A DNA stretch of 64,000 nucleotides from Marinobacterium ramblicola. Its GTDB lineage: Bacteria > Pseudomonadota > Gammaproteobacteria > Pseudomonadales > Balneatricaceae. Within the stretch, counting starts at the first letter, position 1. Each line of letters starts with the position of its first letter. The notes beneath the pieces were generated by a model. The model did not search any database, was not told the origin of the DNA, and saw only the letters and a list, made by a program, of their open reading frames with translations. The position numbers and the translations under genes are program-made. Positions 47,438-57,046 of the stretch are shown piece by piece. The stretch is taken from positions 62,001-126,000 of the forward strand of contig NZ_JAHREP010000011.1 in the NCBI RefSeq assembly GCF_019084545.1, read 5' to 3'.

Positions 47438-47887
47438 ATGGTATCAACAGTCGTGATCGAGCGTTTTCGAACCGATGCAAAAAAAGCGATCCGTTACGGG
47501 TGTTGGCTGCTCTGCCTGCTGCCGATGCTGGCGGTCTATCGCTGTGTCGCGGAATCGGAACCGATCACGATGACGGTGACCGCATCAGCCTACAACTCGC
47601 TACCCGAGCAGACCAACTCCGCGCCCCGTACCGCCGCCTGGGGGGACAAGCTTAAGCCGGGCATGAAGGCGATTGCCGTGTCGGACGATCTGATACGCGA
47701 GGGGCTGACTCATGGCACCGAGGTGCGGATCAAGGGCCTGAAGGGGCGCTATGTGGTGCTGGACCGGATGCATTCACGCTGGGAGCGCAAGATCGACATC
47801 TATATGGGCGAGGATCTGGAGGCGGCCCTGCAATGGGGTGTGCGCAAGGTGCAGATCAGCTGGGTTGTGGCCGAGAACGAGCCCTGA
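47438..47887 (+). CDS. 3D-domain periplasmic protein
   Basis: About 149 residues with an N-terminal hydrophobic segment (YGCWLLCLLPMLAVY, about 20-34), then a 3D domain: MTVTASAYNSLPEQT, AVSDDLIREGL, YVVLDRMHSRWERKIDIYMG. The three Asp residues of the name are visible. The domain also occurs in lytic transglycosylase MltA and in Gram-positive resuscitation-like proteins and binds or cleaves peptidoglycan. Location in the periplasm or at the inner membrane is likely. The start at 47438 has no clear ribosome-binding site, so the N-terminus may differ. Confidence 0.82.
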   Translation: MVSTVVIERFRTDAKKAIRYGCWLLCLLPMLAVYRCVAESEPITMTVTASAYNSLPEQTNSAPRTAAWGDKLKPGMKAIAVSDDLIREGLTHGTEVRIKGLKGRYVVLDRMHSRWERKIDIYMGEDLEAALQWGVRKVQISWVVAENEP

Positions 47888-47989
47888 CGCATGCAGAGGA
47901 TGTGGCGTGAGGGAATGGGCAGTAGAGCGTTGTACTGCTAGAATCCCGAGTAACTCAGTCAACAATAGCTGTGCTCAAGGAGGTCTCAA

Positions 47990-48466
47990 ATGTCTATTCA
48001 GGTTGGCGATACACTGCCGTCGGTAACGTTCAAGGTCATGGGCGAGAAGGGACCGGAGTCGATGACCACCGGGGATTTGTTCGCAGGCAAGAAGGTGGTG
48101 CTGTTTGCGGTGCCGGGTGCCTTCACGCCGGGCTGCACCCTGACCCATCTGCCTGGTTTCGTTGTCAATGCCGACAAGATCAAGGCCAAGGGGGTGGACA
48201 GTATTGTCTGCACCGCGGTGAACGATGCCTTTGTCATGGACGCCTGGGGCAAGTCGCAGAACGCCGACGAGATCATCATGGCAGCCGACGGCAGCGCCGA
48301 GTTTGCCAAGGCGGTCGGGCTGGATAAGGATCTGACGGCGGGTGGTCTGGGCGTGCGCAGCAAGCGCTACGCGATGATCGTCAACGACGGCAAGGTCGAA
48401 CTGCTCAATATCGACGACAAGGGAGTCGATCAGAGCAGCGCAGAGACCATTCTGGCGGCACTCTGA
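47990..48466 (+). CDS. peroxiredoxin, Prx5-like (AhpC/TSA family)
   Basis: 158 residues. PGAFTPGCTLTHLPGF carries the peroxidatic C49 in the Prx5 signature, and VDSIVCTAVNDAFVM adds a second Cys near residue 77. Prx5-type enzymes reduce hydrogen peroxide and organic hydroperoxides with glutathione, glutaredoxin or thioredoxin. AAGGAGG stands ten bases before the ATG. A strong hairpin follows. The protein is cytoplasmic by lack of a signal peptide. Confidence 0.92.
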   Translation: MSIQVGDTLPSVTFKVMGEKGPESMTTGDLFAGKKVVLFAVPGAFTPGCTLTHLPGFVVNADKIKAKGVDSIVCTAVNDAFVMDAWGKSQNADEIIMAADGSAEFAKAVGLDKDLTAGGLGVRSKRYAMIVNDGKVELLNIDDKGVDQSSAETILAAL

Positions 48467-48478
48467 TCGCTCACTGAC

Positions 48479-48507
48479 GGCCCGCTCCGGCGGGCCGATC
48501 TGTTTCT
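48479..48507. terminator. bidirectional terminator between the peroxiredoxin gene and the minus-strand gene
   Basis: GGCCCGC/GCGGGCC with a four-base loop, followed by GATCTGTTTCT. It is 13 bases past the peroxiredoxin stop codon and just beyond the stop of the convergent gene ending at 48513. Confidence 0.8.
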
Positions 48508-48512
48508 ACGGC

Positions 48513-48893
48513 TCAACACACCCGATCCAGCCAGTCACCTGTACGCTTGGGGTCTATCCCGGGCAGCTCCAGCCAGGGTACTTCAGCGAACAGGTCATCA
48601 AGCGGCTGAGCGCGTGAGCGCTCGATCAGCACCCAGTCACGGGCACCGTTTCGGCGGCAGTATTCGATGTACAGAAACCAGCGCGGCTGCGGGATGCTCT
48701 GGTCATTCTTGCGCTTGCCCTGCGCAGCCCAGACGTGCAGCGGGCACTGGTGGATATGGCTGTGCAGACGGCGGGTCAGAGCTGGCTCGGCTGCCGCGCT
48801 GAATAGCGGGAACCCGGGTTGGGATAGCGCTTGAGATGGCGCGTGATATAGCTCTTGAGATGGCTCTTGAGAAAAGTAATGTGCTTCGAACAT
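48513..48893 (-). CDS. hypothetical protein
   Basis: 126 residues from ATG 48893, chosen because AGGAGCAGG precedes it; an upstream start at 48989 is possible. The N-terminus has a repetitive SQEPSQELYHAPSQALSQPG stretch. The C-terminal half has WFLYIEYCRRNGARDWVLIE and DDLFAEVPWLELPG. The pattern does not match a family I know. There are no membrane segments. Convergent with the peroxiredoxin gene. Confidence 0.6.
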   Translation of the reverse strand: MFEAHYFSQEPSQELYHAPSQALSQPGFPLFSAAAEPALTRRLHSHIHQCPLHVWAAQGKRKNDQSIPQPRWFLYIEYCRRNGARDWVLIERSRAQPLDDLFAEVPWLELPGIDPKRTGDWLDRVC

Positions 48894-49106
48894 GTCCTGC
48901 TCCTCTTGTCTTCGCACTGGGGCGAAGGCTGTCTTGGGAGCTGACGTTTTGAGTGCGGATACCTGTTTGGTTGTCGGTATCGACCGCATCGCCGCTTGGC
49001 GGCAACCACCTTGCCCAGGTAGGCAGGTTGGCGAGGACGTCAGCCCTTCTCTTGATGCATAAAAGCAGGGGATAAGTTATCCGGGAGTGGCGGCGAAATC
49101 AAGATT

Positions 49107-49127
49107 GGAGCGGGAATTACCCGCTCC
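49107..49127 (-). terminator. hairpin downstream of fghA
   Basis: A perfect 8-bp stem (GGAGCGGG/CCCGCTCC) with a five-base loop lies ten bases past the fghA stop codon. On the minus strand it is followed by AATCTTGATTT, a modest U-rich tail. Confidence 0.65.
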
Positions 49128-49136
49128 GATCGGGTC

Positions 49137-50003
49137 TTACTTGAGCCCCAGCGCCTTGGCGTGGTGTTCGAGGTGGTCGCCGATGAAGGTGGCGATGAAG
49201 AAGTAGCTGTGGTCATAACCCGGCTGCAATCTCTGGGTCAGCGGGTGGCCCGCCGCTTCACAGGCATGCTTCAGCGCTTCCGGCTTCAGCTGTTCCGTCA
49301 GGAAGTCATCCGCTTCGCCCTGATCGACCAGCAACGGCAGACGCTCTTTCGCGTTGGCGATCAGTTCGCAGCTGTCCCAGGCTTTCCAGCTTTCACGGTC
49401 ATCGCCGAGGTAACCGCTGAACGCCTTCTCGCCCCAGGGGGAGTTGATCGGGTTGCTGATCGGCGCGAAGGCGGATACCGACTTGTAGCGGCCCGGATTC
49501 TTCAGCGCGCAGATCAATGCACCGTGACCGCCCATGGAGTGGCCGCTGATGGCGCGCGCGTCGGTGACCGGGAAGTGCTCCTCGATCAGTGCCGGCAGCT
49601 CCTGCACCACATAGTCGTACATGCGGTAGTTTGCGGACCAGGGCGCCTGGGTGGCGTTGACGTAGAAACCGGCGGCGGAGCCGAAGTCGTAGCTGTCGTG
49701 CTCGCCGGGGAAATCGGTGCCGCGCGGGCTGGTGTCCGGACAGACGATCGCCATGCCCAGCTCGGCCGCCAGACGCTGGGCGCCCGCCTTCTGGGTGAAA
49801 TTCTCGTCGGTGCAGGTCAGGCCGGAGAGCCAGTAAAGTACCGGCACCGATTGATTCTGCGCCTGCGGCGGCAGGTAGATGGCGAAGATCATCTCCGTGC
49901 CGGTGCTGCTGGACTGGTGCTTGTAGCGCTTGAGCCAGCCGCCGAAGCTCTTGTTGCAGGCGATCAGCTCAGGGGCTGCAGGATTGGTAGAAAGATCAGA
50001 CAT
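49137..50003 (-). CDS. fghA: S-formylglutathione hydrolase
   Basis: 288 residues from ATG 50003, chosen because AAGGAG stands nine bases upstream; an earlier ATG at 50075 would leave an unrelated leader. The esterase-D family is clear: VPVLYWLSGLTCTDENF, nucleophile GHSMGGHGALI, Asp in LVDQGEADDFL and His in GYDHSYFFI. It hydrolyses S-formylglutathione to formate and glutathione, the step after AdhC. It lies 77 bases downstream of adhC on the same strand, forming the formaldehyde detoxification pair. Confidence 0.95.
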   Translation of the reverse strand: MSDLSTNPAAPELIACNKSFGGWLKRYKHQSSSTGTEMIFAIYLPPQAQNQSVPVLYWLSGLTCTDENFTQKAGAQRLAAELGMAIVCPDTSPRGTDFPGEHDSYDFGSAAGFYVNATQAPWSANYRMYDYVVQELPALIEEHFPVTDARAISGHSMGGHGALICALKNPGRYKSVSAFAPISNPINSPWGEKAFSGYLGDDRESWKAWDSCELIANAKERLPLLVDQGEADDFLTEQLKPEALKHACEAAGHPLTQRLQPGYDHSYFFIATFIGDHLEHHAKALGLK

Positions 50004-50080
50004 GTGGCGATTCTCCTTGAGGAGCGTCTCGGATAGCACAGCGCCGCCCGCGGAACTGGGCGGCGCTGCTACCAATTCAA

Positions 50081-51199
<1,119 letters not shown>

Positions 51200-51208
51200 C
51201 TAAATTAT

Positions 51209-51305
51209 GTACAGGATGTACGGTATCCCGCGAGCGCATGGAAGCGCAGGAGCGGGGTTACAGGATGTACGGTATCCCGCGAGCGCATGTGGACGCAGGA
51301 GCGGG
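51209..51305 (+). repeat. tandem pair of the dispersed 48-bp repeat (period 49 bp)
   Basis: Two copies, 51209-51256 and 51259-51305. Each has the order TACAGGATGTACGGTATCCC, then CGCGAGCGCATG, then a GCGCAGGAGCGG-type end (GGACGCAGGAGCGG in the second copy). They resemble the single copy at 17381-17428. They lie between the divergent adhC and LysR genes and within their shared promoter region. CCCGC and GCGGG at the unit ends can pair. Confidence 0.75.
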
Positions 51306-51426
51306 TAACGAATGTGAATGCAAAGTGTAGTTAATGAGTCGGATTTCATCTCGGCACAGATGACAAATTATTTTTGCCATATAGCAATAATGCTGGCATA
51401 AATCTGATTTTTGGCAGGAGTCCGGC

Positions 51427-52317
51427 GTGCGGCGGTGGGATGCAATTGAGGCCTATGTGGCGGTTGTACAGCAGGGCAGTTTCTCCGGCGCAGCGGACAA
51501 GCTAGGTGTGTCGGCCTCCCATATCAGTCGCCGGGTGGCGGAGCTGGAGGCTCATCTGGGCACGCCGCTGATCTTTCGAACCACCCGCTCGATCCGCCTC
51601 AGCGAGGCGGGCGAGCAGTATTTCCAGCACTGCCACCAGCTGCTCGAGGGCTTCTTGAGTGCCGAGGAGCGGATCAGCCGTCAGCAATCCGAACCCGCTG
51701 GGCTGCTGAAGCTGACCTGCGCCGCCACCTTCGGTGAGCGCTTTATCGCCCCGCTGCTGCCGGAGTTCATGCGCCGTTACCCCAAGCTGGAGATCGATCT
51801 TCACCTGAGCAATCAGCTGGTCGACCTGATCCGCGATGGCTATGACCTGGCGATCCGCCTCGGCACGCTGGAGGACTCCAGCCTGCTGGCGCGGCGTCTG
51901 TGTGACCGGCGCGAATACCTCTGCGCCTCGCCCGACTACCTGGAGCGCCACGGCGCGCCGCATACCCTGAGCGAGCTGGCGCACCATAACTGCCTGCTCG
52001 GCACCAGCCCCACCTGGCTGTTTCAGGATCGCGGCCAGCGCCGGGAGCTTCGTGTGCACGGCAACTGGCGCTCCAACTCCGGGCCCGCCGTGTTGTCCGC
52101 AGTGCAGGCAGGCCTCGGCATCGCCCAACTGCCCGACTACTACGTCGAGCCGCAGTTGGAGCGCGGCGAGCTGATCAGCCTGCTGGAGAACTACCGCTAT
52201 CGCCACTCCGGCGTCTGGCTGGTCTACCCCAAGGCACGGCAGCAGCTGCCGCGGTTGAAGCTGCTCTGTGATTATCTGACCGAGCAGTTTGAGACCCTGC
52301 CCTGGCGAGTACAGTGA
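51427..52317 (+). CDS. LysR family transcriptional regulator
   Basis: 296 residues from a GTG start with AGGAG seven bases upstream. The HTH is GSFSGAADKLGVSASHISRR, and the effector domain follows the DhcR/CrgA-like pattern (DLAIRLGTLEDSSLLARRL). It is divergent from adhC, and LysR genes next to adhC/fghA are common in Gammaproteobacteria. Control of formaldehyde detoxification is therefore likely but not shown. Confidence 0.9.
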   Translation: MRRWDAIEAYVAVVQQGSFSGAADKLGVSASHISRRVAELEAHLGTPLIFRTTRSIRLSEAGEQYFQHCHQLLEGFLSAEERISRQQSEPAGLLKLTCAATFGERFIAPLLPEFMRRYPKLEIDLHLSNQLVDLIRDGYDLAIRLGTLEDSSLLARRLCDRREYLCASPDYLERHGAPHTLSELAHHNCLLGTSPTWLFQDRGQRRELRVHGNWRSNSGPAVLSAVQAGLGIAQLPDYYVEPQLERGELISLLENYRYRHSGVWLVYPKARQQLPRLKLLCDYLTEQFETLPWRVQ

Positions 52318-52427
52318 TATGGGGAAGGGTTAAAGCTGGTCCAACCGGGCAAAGGCGAGTTGCCAAGGGAGACGGCTGCCAGCTGATTTCATTAATGCGT
52401 AGGACTTTCTGGCATCGTCTTTGTTGA

Positions 52428-52808
52428 TCAGGTCGTGGACAACAAGTTGCTCCACAACCCTAGCGTACCCATCACGATAACGGCTTCTTGTGCTGCTGCT
52501 TGGCGCAGATCGCCATCTCCGGTCAGAAGAGGGCAGTTCTCCTGTTTGGCCAGGGCCAGGGAAAAACAGTCATATCGGCTGGGGCCTGCGTAGGTTTGGG
52601 TCATCCTGAAAGCGTCCAGCATGCCGTCGGCCGTCAGCTCTGAAATAACAAGTCCCAGTCCAGGCAGATGGGCATGTTGATCGGAGAGTTCGTCATGGTA
52701 GAGCAGGTCGGACACCTTGAACTGAAAGGGTAGCTGAAACATCAGCTCCAGCAACTGTCCGGCCTCCATGTCAATCAGGACATTGGCGTCGCTGATAAGC
52801 ACCTGCAT
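52428..52808 (-). CDS. PIN-domain protein, putative RNase toxin
   Basis: 126 residues with the PIN acidic residues: D7 in LISDANVLID, E40, D80 in SRYDCFSLALA and the pair in LLTGDGDLR (D98, D100). PIN toxins such as VapC cut RNA. It begins with its ATG directly abutting the stop codon of the XRE/ImmA-IrrE gene, so the two form one operon. Pairing of a PIN-like protein with an XRE-ImmA/IrrE protein is a known toxin-antitoxin arrangement. Toxicity is inferred. Confidence 0.78.
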   Translation of the reverse strand: MQVLISDANVLIDMEAGQLLELMFQLPFQFKVSDLLYHDELSDQHAHLPGLGLVISELTADGMLDAFRMTQTYAGPSRYDCFSLALAKQENCPLLTGDGDLRQAAAQEAVIVMGTLGLWSNLLSTT

Positions 52809-53861
52809 CTAGGCGACGGCTCCTTCCATCATTTTCGATTTTCGGAACATCGCCTGCGGCATCAGTAACAGTTCGGCTGCTTTCGAATCGGATATCAAGC
52901 CCTCGCCGGCACCCCGGTAGACGAGTTGTTCAAACAGCTGGGTACGCTCTGCGGGGTAGGGTTCACCTGGTTCCTCTCTTTTCCAACCTCTGCGGGAGAA
53001 CTCGATAGTTAAGCTCTTGTAGCGCTCGGCGGAGATAATTCCCAGGTCTTTGCAGCGATACAGTGAACCGGCCATGCTCAGGCCATACTCCTGCTTGAGC
53101 AGGTACAGCTCCTTCCAATCGATATTCTGACGTTTATGCCCCAGGTGCTCGAATGCGCCAATGGCCGGCAACAAGAAAGAGGAAGCAAAGCGGTTGCATG
53201 CTTTCTCCTCATCGAGATGACCGGGCAAGCGGCCATGCAGCAGCAGGTGTCCCAGTTCATGGGCCAGAGTAAAGCGCTGGCGGCATCCCGGCCATTGGCT
53301 GGAAACCACCATCACCGGTTGCCTTTCGATCTGTGCCTGCAGACCGTCGAACTTATCGGCCTGATCCGACTCGGTCAGGATCACCAGAACCCCTTTGGAT
53401 TCCAGCAGGTCGATCAGCTCCGGCAAAGGGTTGAGCCCCAGTTGCCACTCTTGTCGGAGTGCCAGACTGACCTGCTCAATATCATCCAGCGACTCGACGA
53501 CGGGAATATCTGCCGGTAACGAAAATTCGGGTACGGGAAACTCGGGCCACAGGTTTTTCAGCTCGAACCAGCGCTCTGCCTGATCCAAAACATCGGCGGC
53601 AATGCGATCCAGTATCTTTTTCGGAGTGCTGGCTCGTTTACGGTACTCCACGCCCGAGAGTCGGATCCGGTTGGGCCTGAAAAAGAACTCGGCTCGCACG
53701 CCGAGCTCATCCGCCAGCTTTATAAGCACGGAAGAGGAGGGCATGCTCTGGTCATGCTCGTACTTCTTGATCATGTTGGAGCTCACCCCAACCGCTTTGC
53801 CGAGCTTATCCATGGACAAGCCGGAAGCAGCTCGGGCTCGCTTCAGTCGCTCGCCAATCAT
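52809..53861 (-). CDS. XRE-family HTH protein with ImmA/IrrE-type metallopeptidase domain
   Basis: 350 residues. The N-terminal HTH (about 1-60; ASGLSMDKLGKAVGVSSNMI) is followed by a linker and a zinc peptidase-like domain with FTLAHELGHLLLHG (H201, E202, H205). Such proteins act as repressors that can be inactivated or that cleave partners; with the downstream PIN gene it is the likely antitoxin and autoregulator. The order antitoxin then toxin, with no gap, supports this. A 15-base palindrome lies just upstream. Confidence 0.88.
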   Translation of the reverse strand: MIGERLKRARAASGLSMDKLGKAVGVSSNMIKKYEHDQSMPSSSVLIKLADELGVRAEFFFRPNRIRLSGVEYRKRASTPKKILDRIAADVLDQAERWFELKNLWPEFPVPEFSLPADIPVVESLDDIEQVSLALRQEWQLGLNPLPELIDLLESKGVLVILTESDQADKFDGLQAQIERQPVMVVSSQWPGCRQRFTLAHELGHLLLHGRLPGHLDEEKACNRFASSFLLPAIGAFEHLGHKRQNIDWKELYLLKQEYGLSMAGSLYRCKDLGIISAERYKSLTIEFSRRGWKREEPGEPYPAERTQLFEQLVYRGAGEGLISDSKAAELLLMPQAMFRKSKMMEGAVA

Positions 53862-53881
53862 ACTGAGCCTCGGTTTATAAA

Positions 53882-53896
53882 ATTACTTTAAGTAAT
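53882..53896. promoter_or_regulatory. palindromic operator candidate for the XRE/PIN operon
   Basis: ATTACTT-T-AAGTAAT is a perfect 7-1-7 palindrome in an A+T-rich stretch, 21 bases before the start codon of the XRE gene. XRE regulators bind such symmetric sites; autoregulation is the obvious reading. Confidence 0.55.
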
Positions 53897-54250
53897 AAAA
53901 ATATAAACCATCGGGGTTATATACACCACCTTTCAGGTAATGGCGGTTAGCTCAAAAGACGGCGGTCTAAAAGACTTGACCACTACACACGGGTGATTGC
54001 TGAGCAGATCTGCAAGTCTGTCGTATACGGGAAGTAAAGAAGAAAAGAAATGCCCCAGTCTTATCGGCGACGAGGCGCAGCCACGACCCTGAACCTTGGG
54101 TAAAGGATCAAACACTAACCGGCCAGCAATTAGCTGTATCCATGGTATATGAGCCACCTTATCTCTTGAAGTTATGATCCAATGCTTTTCATCTCCGATT
54201 GAATACGCTGCGTTTGACCATGTCCCCGGGATACTCCTACAATTCCGCCT
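53897..54250. other. gene-free stretch between the XRE promoter and the cobalamin riboswitch
   Basis: This stretch of about 350 bases has lower GC than the genes around it. A minus-strand frame stays open across it, but it continues as a shadow through btuB and shows no recognisable domain. I see no tRNA, repeat or ORF that I can support. The promoter of the btuB/cob operon should lie in its right-hand end. Confidence 0.4.
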
Positions 54251-54254
54251 TGCT

Positions 54255-54475
54255 TCCGGTGTGCCAGGCCCGCTTATCCACAGGGTCTGGAACTTAATCG
54301 GGAAGCCGGTGCGCGCTTTGACGTAGATGTCAGGTGCAATGCCGGCGCTGCCCCCGCAACGGTAGTGGAGTGAGAACGGCACAGGCCACTGTATCCATCG
54401 ATATGGGAAGGCGCTGTTCTTGGATGCCGCGCAGACGCGAGCATCGACTCCTGAGCCCGGAGACCGGCCTGAAGC
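54255..54475 (+). promoter_or_regulatory. cobalamin (B12) riboswitch
   Basis: The characteristic pieces occur in order: a P1/P2 start region (TGCTTCCGGTGTGCCAGG), GGGAAGCCGGTG, the central AATGCCGGCGCTGCCCCCGC, GCCACTG (54385-54391), GGGAAGGCG, and the B12-box-like end CCTGAGCCCGGAGACCGGCC (54450-54469). It lies in the leader of btuB, about 145 bases before the start codon. Cobalamin binding would repress the downstream operon by sequestering translation or terminating transcription. The exact ends are approximate. Confidence 0.9.
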
Positions 54476-54619
54476 ATATGCAGTCGGCATTGCGGAGGGC
54501 AATCGGTACTGAATCGGGCCCGCTGTATCAGGATAGCGGCTCGGTTCTCTCCCTTTCCCTTCGCTGGCCGTTTTTATCCACGAATGCGTGCGGGCGGTGC
54601 GCAAAGGGCAATCAACTTG

Positions 54620-56437
54620 ATGAACAGATTTACCATTCCAGCAGCCATTCTGCTGGGCAGCAGTGCTGTTTCTGCCGTTCAGGCGGAAACCCTTCCCACC
54701 AGCATTATCGTGACGGCCAGCCGCAGTGCCGAGACCGCCGATGAAACCCTGGCCGCGGTTACGGTCATTACCCGCGACGATATCGAGCGCACCCAGGCGC
54801 AGACGGTACCCGAACTGCTCGGCAGCGCGCCGGGCGTGATGCTGGTCAACAGCGGCGGGCGCGGCAAGGCCAGCTCCCTCTTTCTTCGCGGCACCAACTC
54901 CGATCAGGTGCTGGTGCTGATCGACGGCATCAAGGTCGGTTCGGCGACTCTGGGCACCACCGCGTTCGAGCAACTGGCGGTGGATCAGATCGAGCGGATC
55001 GAGATCGTGCGCGGGCCGCGCTCCTCGCTCTATGGCTCCGAGGCGATCGGCGGCGTGATCCAGATCTTCACCCGTCGCGGCGGCGAAGGGTTCAGCCCCC
55101 GCTTCAGCACCGGCGTCGGCAGCAACGACAGCCGCGAGGTGACGCTGGGTGCCTCCGGCGGCAGCGATCGGGGCTGGTACAACCTGGATCTCAGCGATTT
55201 CTCCACTCAGGGGTTCGACGCCAAGACCGAAGGGGCGTTCGGCCACAATCCGGATGACGACGGCTACAACAACCGCTCCTGGGCAGTGAGTGGCGGCTAT
55301 CGTTTCAACGACCTGGCCAAGGGGCGGTTTAACTGGAGCCGTAACGAGGGGATCAACGAGTATGACGGCGGCTCCAGCTTCGATGACTACGAGACCCATC
55401 AGCGCCTGGACACCCTCGGCGGCGTGCTGGAGCTGACCCCGAGCGACGACTGGGCGCTGAGCCTGACCCTGGGGCGCAGCCGCGACGAGTCCACCGAGTA
55501 CGGCGACGGTGCGGCGCAGAGCCATATCGACACCGAGCGCGATATCGCCTCGGTCGTCAGTGAGCACTACCTGACCGATACGGTCGAGTTCAGCTGGGGA
55601 GTGGACTATCAGCAGGACGAGGTGGACAGCAGCACCGACTACGCCGAAACCTCACGCGACAACATCGGCGTATTCGGTCTCTATCAGCACTACTTCGGTG
55701 CCCAGGATATCGCCGTCAGTCTGCGTCACGACGACAACGAGCAGTTCGGTGGCAAGAACACCGGCTCCCTGGCCTGGGGGATTCAGATCGATCCGGATCT
55801 GAGACTGTTCGTCAGCTACGGCACCGCGTTCAAGGCGCCCACCTTCAACGACCTTTACTGGCCGGAGGACGCGTTCTCCGTCGGCAACCCGGATCTGCTG
55901 CCGGAGGAGTCGGAAAGCGTTGAGGTCGGCCTGTCCGGCGAGCATGCCGATATCCGCTGGTCCGCCAACCTGTACCAGACCGAGATCGAGAACCTGATCA
56001 GCTGGGAGTTCGACGGCAAGTTCACGCCGAAAAACGTCAGCGATGCGCGTATCCGCGGCCTGGAGCTGAGCGCGGCGACCCGGCTGGCCGGCTGGGACCT
56101 GCGCTCGAGCCTGGATCTGACCGACCCGAAGGATCTGGAGGACGACAGTCTGCTCAGCCGCCGTCCGCGCAAAGTGCTGAATCTGGCGGCGGATCGTGAC
56201 TTTGGCACCTGGTCGCTGGGCGGCTCGCTGAAGGCAGTGGGCAAGCGCAAGGACAGCTCGACCCATCTGGCCGGTTACACCACCGTTGATCTGCGCGCCG
56301 GTTATCGCCTGGGGCGCGACTGGTCGCTGAAGGGGCGGGTCGACAACCTGTTCGACGAGCAGTACCAGACGGTAAACAACTTCAACCAGCCGGACCGCGA
56401 ATACTGGCTGTCACTGCACTACACCCCCGGTGCCTGA
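54620..56437 (+). CDS. btuB: TonB-dependent vitamin B12 outer-membrane receptor
   Basis: 605 residues. After the signal peptide (cleavage near AVQA-ET) come the TonB box region (TSIIVTASR), the plug domain (ERTQAQTVPELLGSAPGV; IERIEIVRGPRSSLYGSEAI) and a 22-strand barrel ending in an aromatic strand (YWLSLHYTPGA). The start at ATG 54620 gives a normal signal peptide. Riboswitch and cob genes make cobalamin the probable substrate. It imports B12 or corrinoid precursors at the expense of proton-motive force through TonB. Confidence 0.92.
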   Translation: MNRFTIPAAILLGSSAVSAVQAETLPTSIIVTASRSAETADETLAAVTVITRDDIERTQAQTVPELLGSAPGVMLVNSGGRGKASSLFLRGTNSDQVLVLIDGIKVGSATLGTTAFEQLAVDQIERIEIVRGPRSSLYGSEAIGGVIQIFTRRGGEGFSPRFSTGVGSNDSREVTLGASGGSDRGWYNLDLSDFSTQGFDAKTEGAFGHNPDDDGYNNRSWAVSGGYRFNDLAKGRFNWSRNEGINEYDGGSSFDDYETHQRLDTLGGVLELTPSDDWALSLTLGRSRDESTEYGDGAAQSHIDTERDIASVVSEHYLTDTVEFSWGVDYQQDEVDSSTDYAETSRDNIGVFGLYQHYFGAQDIAVSLRHDDNEQFGGKNTGSLAWGIQIDPDLRLFVSYGTAFKAPTFNDLYWPEDAFSVGNPDLLPEESESVEVGLSGEHADIRWSANLYQTEIENLISWEFDGKFTPKNVSDARIRGLELSAATRLAGWDLRSSLDLTDPKDLEDDSLLSRRPRKVLNLAADRDFGTWSLGGSLKAVGKRKDSSTHLAGYTTVDLRAGYRLGRDWSLKGRVDNLFDEQYQTVNNFNQPDREYWLSLHYTPGA

Positions 56438-56467
56438 GCGCAGCGGACAGACTGAAAGGAGTTGTTG

Positions 56468-57046
56468 ATGAACAACCTGACTAAAACGCAGCAGTATGGC
56501 ATAGGTATCGGGCTGATCCTGCTGATGGCGGTCACCCGCGGTCAGCACTTCGCCACTGTCGAGGCGCTACCCAGTGCCTCCTGGGCTGTGTTTTTCCTCG
56601 CCGGCGTGTTCCTGCGACCGGCCTGGGTCTTTCCGCTGCTGTTCCTGCAGGCGGTGACACTGGATCTGGTTTCGTTGGGCGGTTTCACCGAGGCGGCCAA
56701 GCATCACTGCGTGTCGCCGGCGTATGCGCTGCTGCTGCCCGCCTACGCCTCGCTCTGGTTTGGTGGCCGCACCTATGCACGCCTGCACCGCGACAACTGG
56801 ATGACCCTGGTGCCGCTGGCGCTGCTGCTGTTCGCCAGTGCCTTCGTCTCCAACCTGTTCTCCAGTGGGGGGTACTACTACTTCTCCGGTACCTACTCCG
56901 ACCCCAACCTGATCGGGCTGTGGGTGCGCTTCGAACTCTACCTGCCGGCGCGGCTGGAGACGCTGTTCGGCTATGTTGCGGTGCTCGGTGGTCTGATCCA
57001 GCTCACGCTGCACAGCGCCCGCCCGCGTCAGGTTGCCCGGGCATGA
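56468..57046 (+). CDS. BtuM-like cobalamin transport membrane protein
   Basis: 192 residues with about six hydrophobic helices. ATG 56468 follows AAGGAG by six bases. The segment HHCVSPAYALLLPAYASLWFGG, split by a Cys-Val-x-Pro turn, resembles the Cys-containing loop of BtuM, an ECF-type S-component that imports and dealkylates cobalamin in some Gram-negative bacteria. The position between btuB and cobO under a B12 riboswitch supports a corrinoid transport role. The BtuM identification rests on pattern and context, not on alignment. Confidence 0.7.
   Translation: MNNLTKTQQYGIGIGLILLMAVTRGQHFATVEALPSASWAVFFLAGVFLRPAWVFPLLFLQAVTLDLVSLGGFTEAAKHHCVSPAYALLLPAYASLWFGGRTYARLHRDNWMTLVPLALLLFASAFVSNLFSSGGYYYFSGTYSDPNLIGLWVRFELYLPARLETLFGYVAVLGGLIQLTLHSARPRQVARA

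Noticed and set aside
53940-53990. tRNA-like start (GGCGGTTAGCTC)
   Set aside because: No matching acceptor stem, anticodon loop or T-loop follows.
53933-55567. 544-codon minus-strand frame reaching from the intergenic stretch into btuB
   Set aside because: Most of it is opposite btuB and the riboswitch. The intergenic 110 codons show no domain and no ribosome-binding site.
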